Below are positions 6,441 through 8,115 of a DNA stretch of 8,115 bases, one piece after another. The notes below the pieces were generated by a model. The model did not search any database and was not told where the DNA came from. It worked only from the letters and a program-made list of their open reading frames with translations. The DNA is from Flavobacteriales bacterium (GTDB lineage: Bacteria; Bacteroidota; Bacteroidia; Flavobacteriales; UBA7312): positions 1 through 8,115 of the forward strand of contig PKDP01000150.1 in the NCBI GenBank assembly GCA_002862585.1, read 5' to 3'. The position numbers and the translations under genes are program-made. Every line of letters starts with the position of its first letter. Position 1 is the stretch's first letter.

Positions 6441-7418
6441 ATGCGTCATTTTGCTATTATTTCTTTATTTTTAACTGTTTTGTTTTCTTGTCAAGAAGAA
6501 AAAAAATCAACTCAATCTGTTAAAAAACAAACAAAGAAACCGGTTGAAGTGCCTGTCTTTAATGTAGACAGCGCCTACCATTTCATCCAAGAACAGGTGG
6601 ATTTCGGGCCACGCTATTTGAGCAGCAAAGGCTGGGAGCAATGCGGTGATTATTTAGTTCAAAAGCTATCTGCTTACACCCCACACCTACAAGAGCAAAA
6701 TAGCAGAATTACAACCTATGATGGCAAATCACACACACTAAGAAACATCATCGCCTCATTTAGTCCTGAGAAAAATAATCGAATTTTACTATGTGCACAT
6801 TGGGACACCAGACATGTCGCTGATCATGATGATGCCCGCCAAAACGAACCTATTTTAGGTGCAAATGATGGAGGCAGTGGTGTAGGTGTACTAATTGAAA
6901 TTGCTCGTTTATTATCACAAAAAGAGAGCCGAATGGGCATCGATATTATCTTGTTTGATGCTGAAGATTATGGCGACCCTAACAGTAGCTCACCCAATTC
7001 CGCAATAAGCTGGTGCATAGGCTCAAAGTATTGGAGTGAAAACCCACATGTGCCTAATTATTACGCCCAATACGGCATATTATTAGATATGGTTGGTGCT
7101 AAAGACGCACGCTTTACTCATGAAGGACTTTCTAGAAATTACGCTCAACGCATACTAAAAAAGGTTTGGAAAACAGCTCACAATTTAGGACATAGCGAGT
7201 ACTTTGCTTACCAAATGACTCCACAAATTATTGACGACCATCTGTATCTAAATACAGTTGCTAATATCCCCACTATTGATATTATTGAATTCGACATGAA
7301 TACTAAAAGTGGCTTTAATAAGCATTGGCATACTCATAGCGACGACATGAATAATATCGACAAAAACACCTTAAATGCTGTCGGTCAAACGATTACTTCC
7401 GTTATTTATAATGAATAA
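6441..7418 (+). CDS. Glutaminyl-peptide cyclotransferase-like M28-family lipoprotein
   Basis: This protein probably forms N-terminal pyroglutamate on exported proteins. The 325-residue sequence begins with a short basic and hydrophobic signal ending in VLFSC, so C17 is a plausible lipidation site; Phe at -2 makes the lipobox slightly atypical. A charged linker (18-35) precedes an M28 zinc-hydrolase fold. Candidate zinc ligands are D143 (LGANDGGSG), E175 (LFDAEDYG) and H297 (HWHTHSDD). D216 (LLDMVGA) and the IIDDHLYL segment (263-270) match acidic active-site positions of animal-type glutaminyl cyclases. The single-zinc ligand pattern and the WHT block near the C-terminus favour cyclase over aminopeptidase. 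Type II cyclases of this sort are known in Porphyromonas and relatives. It ends the cysS cluster. Periplasmic or outer-membrane anchoring is inferred from the lipobox. An aminopeptidase activity is not excluded. Confidence 0.82.
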   Translation: MRHFAIISLFLTVLFSCQEEKKSTQSVKKQTKKPVEVPVFNVDSAYHFIQEQVDFGPRYLSSKGWEQCGDYLVQKLSAYTPHLQEQNSRITTYDGKSHTLRNIIASFSPEKNNRILLCAHWDTRHVADHDDARQNEPILGANDGGSGVGVLIEIARLLSQKESRMGIDIILFDAEDYGDPNSSSPNSAISWCIGSKYWSENPHVPNYYAQYGILLDMVGAKDARFTHEGLSRNYAQRILKKVWKTAHNLGHSEYFAYQMTPQIIDDHLYLNTVANIPTIDIIEFDMNTKSGFNKHWHTHSDDMNNIDKNTLNAVGQTITSVIYNE

Positions 7419-7422
7419 AAAT

Positions 7423-7438
7423 TTCTAGTCATCTAGAA
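7423..7438. repeat. Short inverted repeat in the cyclase-desaturase gap
   Basis: TTCTAG and CTAGAA form a 6-bp dyad around TCAT, starting 5 nt after the cyclase stop codon. There is no T-run after it on the plus strand, so it is a poor intrinsic terminator for the upstream cluster. It could be a weak hairpin, a protein-binding palindrome or chance. The rest of the 71-nt gap (7419-7489) is AT-rich with nothing else clear except the possible -7 element at 7457-7464. Confidence 0.35.
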
Positions 7439-7456
7439 TGATTGGTAAATATTTCC

Positions 7457-7464
7457 GACCTTTG
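7457..7464 (+). promoter_or_regulatory. Possible -7-like element before the desaturase gene
   Basis: GACCTTTG matches TAnnTTTG at all but the first base and ends 25 nt before the ATG at 7490. A TTG at 7442-7444 is too close (12 nt) to be a normal -33 element. The match is weak and positional; the gene could also be read through from the cysS cluster, since no good terminator separates them. Confidence 0.35.
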
Positions 7465-7489
7465 TACCATTAAAATAAACACTCTTTTA

Positions 7490-8115
7490 ATGGAAATTTT
7501 TATCTTCATCATTGCTCATTGGTACTTATCGTTATTTGCTCAATCTTTCTTTCACCATAGGTACTCAGCTCATCAAATGTTTACTATGCCTAATTGGGTG
7601 GAAAAGTTCTTTTTTGTCTTTTCGTTTGTAGCTCAAGGCTCTTCGTACATGAGTCCTAAAGTGTATGGCATCTTACATCGACTACACCACGAACATGCCG
7701 ATAAAGAAGAGGATCCACACTCTCCATTATTCTCTACAAATTTTGTAACTCTTATGGTAAAAACATACCACAAATTTGCTGGTATTCAAAATGGTGAAAT
7801 AAAAGTTAAAGAAGCTCATTCCAAAAATTTACCAGACTGGAAATGGTTTGATAAAATGGCGGGTTCACTATTAGTAAAAATACTTTGGTCATTATTCTAT
7901 ATTTGGTTTTACTACACTTTCGCTACCGCTTGGTGGATGTACCTATTCATTCCTATGCACATTGTAATGGGCCCCGTTCACGGAACTGTAGTTAACTGGT
8001 TTGCTCATAAGTTCGGTTATACTAATTATGAGGTAGATGATACATCAAAAAACCTTATGCCATTTGATATTTTTATGCTTGGCGAAGGCTACCACAACAA
8101 TCATCACGCTGAAGG
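7490..8115 (+). CDS. Membrane fatty acid desaturase, N-terminal part (runs off right edge)
   Basis: The reading frame opens at ATG 7490 and stays open for 208 full codons to the window end. It encodes a membrane di-iron desaturase that would use O2 to place a double bond in a fatty acyl chain. All three histidine boxes are visible: H23-x4-H28 (HRYSAH), H63-x2-H66-H67 (HRLHH) and H202-x2-H205-H206 (HNNHH). NWFAH (169-173) supplies the extra histidine seen in delta-9-type enzymes. Hydrophobic segments lie at about 2-20, 40-56 and 125-165. HHRYSAH followed by the LHRLHHEHAD block resembles bacterial acyl-CoA or acyl-lipid delta-9 desaturases. The first His box lies only about 20 residues from the start, so this is a short-form enzyme lacking the longer N-terminus of many relatives. 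The third box sits near the end of the fragment, so probably only a few dozen residues are missing. The substrate and exact regiospecificity cannot be read from sequence. Confidence 0.88.
   Translation, partial: MEIFIFIIAHWYLSLFAQSFFHHRYSAHQMFTMPNWVEKFFFVFSFVAQGSSYMSPKVYGILHRLHHEHADKEEDPHSPLFSTNFVTLMVKTYHKFAGIQNGEIKVKEAHSKNLPDWKWFDKMAGSLLVKILWSLFYIWFYYTFATAWWMYLFIPMHIVMGPVHGTVVNWFAHKFGYTNYEVDDTSKNLMPFDIFMLGEGYHNNHHAE

Noticed and set aside
1..8115. CRISPR array, insertion sequence, tRNA, toxin-antitoxin or defence system
   Set aside because: No spaced repeat array, transposase, cloverleaf or defence-associated domain was recognised; coding density is high and all long frames belong to known metabolic or translation families.

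Overview
The window reads as an ordinary chromosomal segment of a low-GC Bacteroidota bacterium, most likely order Flavobacteriales. Four things point there: AT-rich spacers almost without Shine-Dalgarno sites, a TAnnTTTG-type promoter element at two gene starts, the KMGKS form of cysteinyl-tRNA synthetase, and protein types common in that group (SDR-type threonine dehydrogenase, metazoan-like glutaminyl cyclase lipoprotein, short homogentisate dioxygenase). The lineage is inferred from features, not from a search. I see no mobile element, CRISPR array, phage gene, tRNA or rRNA.

Layout. Positions 1-330 (+) hold the 3' end of aspS. A perfect 11-bp hairpin at 412-439 separates it from a convergent minus-strand cluster that runs from about 3888 down to 459: trhO (oxygen-dependent tRNA U34 hydroxylase), hmgA (homogentisate 1,2-dioxygenase) and hpd (4-hydroxyphenylpyruvate dioxygenase), with spacers of only 34 and 18 nt. 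The two spacers share an 11-bp direct repeat. A short divergent region of about 110 bp (3889-3997) carries a -7-like element for each direction. It leads rightwards into a compact plus-strand cluster: an SDR L-threonine 3-dehydrogenase (3998-4951), cysS (4961-6427) and a glutaminyl-cyclase-like M28 lipoprotein (6441-7418), with gaps of 9 and 13 nt. After a 71-nt gap a membrane fatty acid desaturase begins at 7490 and runs off the right edge. It has all three histidine boxes but no stop codon in the window.

How the genes work together. hpd and hmgA catalyse consecutive steps of tyrosine catabolism: 4-hydroxyphenylpyruvate to homogentisate to maleylacetoacetate. The later genes, maleylacetoacetate isomerase and fumarylacetoacetase, are not here. 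The grouping of trhO with them is curious because all three are O2-consuming enzymes. Threonine dehydrogenase starts threonine breakdown to glycine, but its usual partner kbl is absent from the window. cysS and aspS are housekeeping translation genes. The window is mostly conserved metabolism. I found no convincing unknown system, and the most unexplained signal is the repeated spacer element in the trhO-hmgA-hpd cluster.
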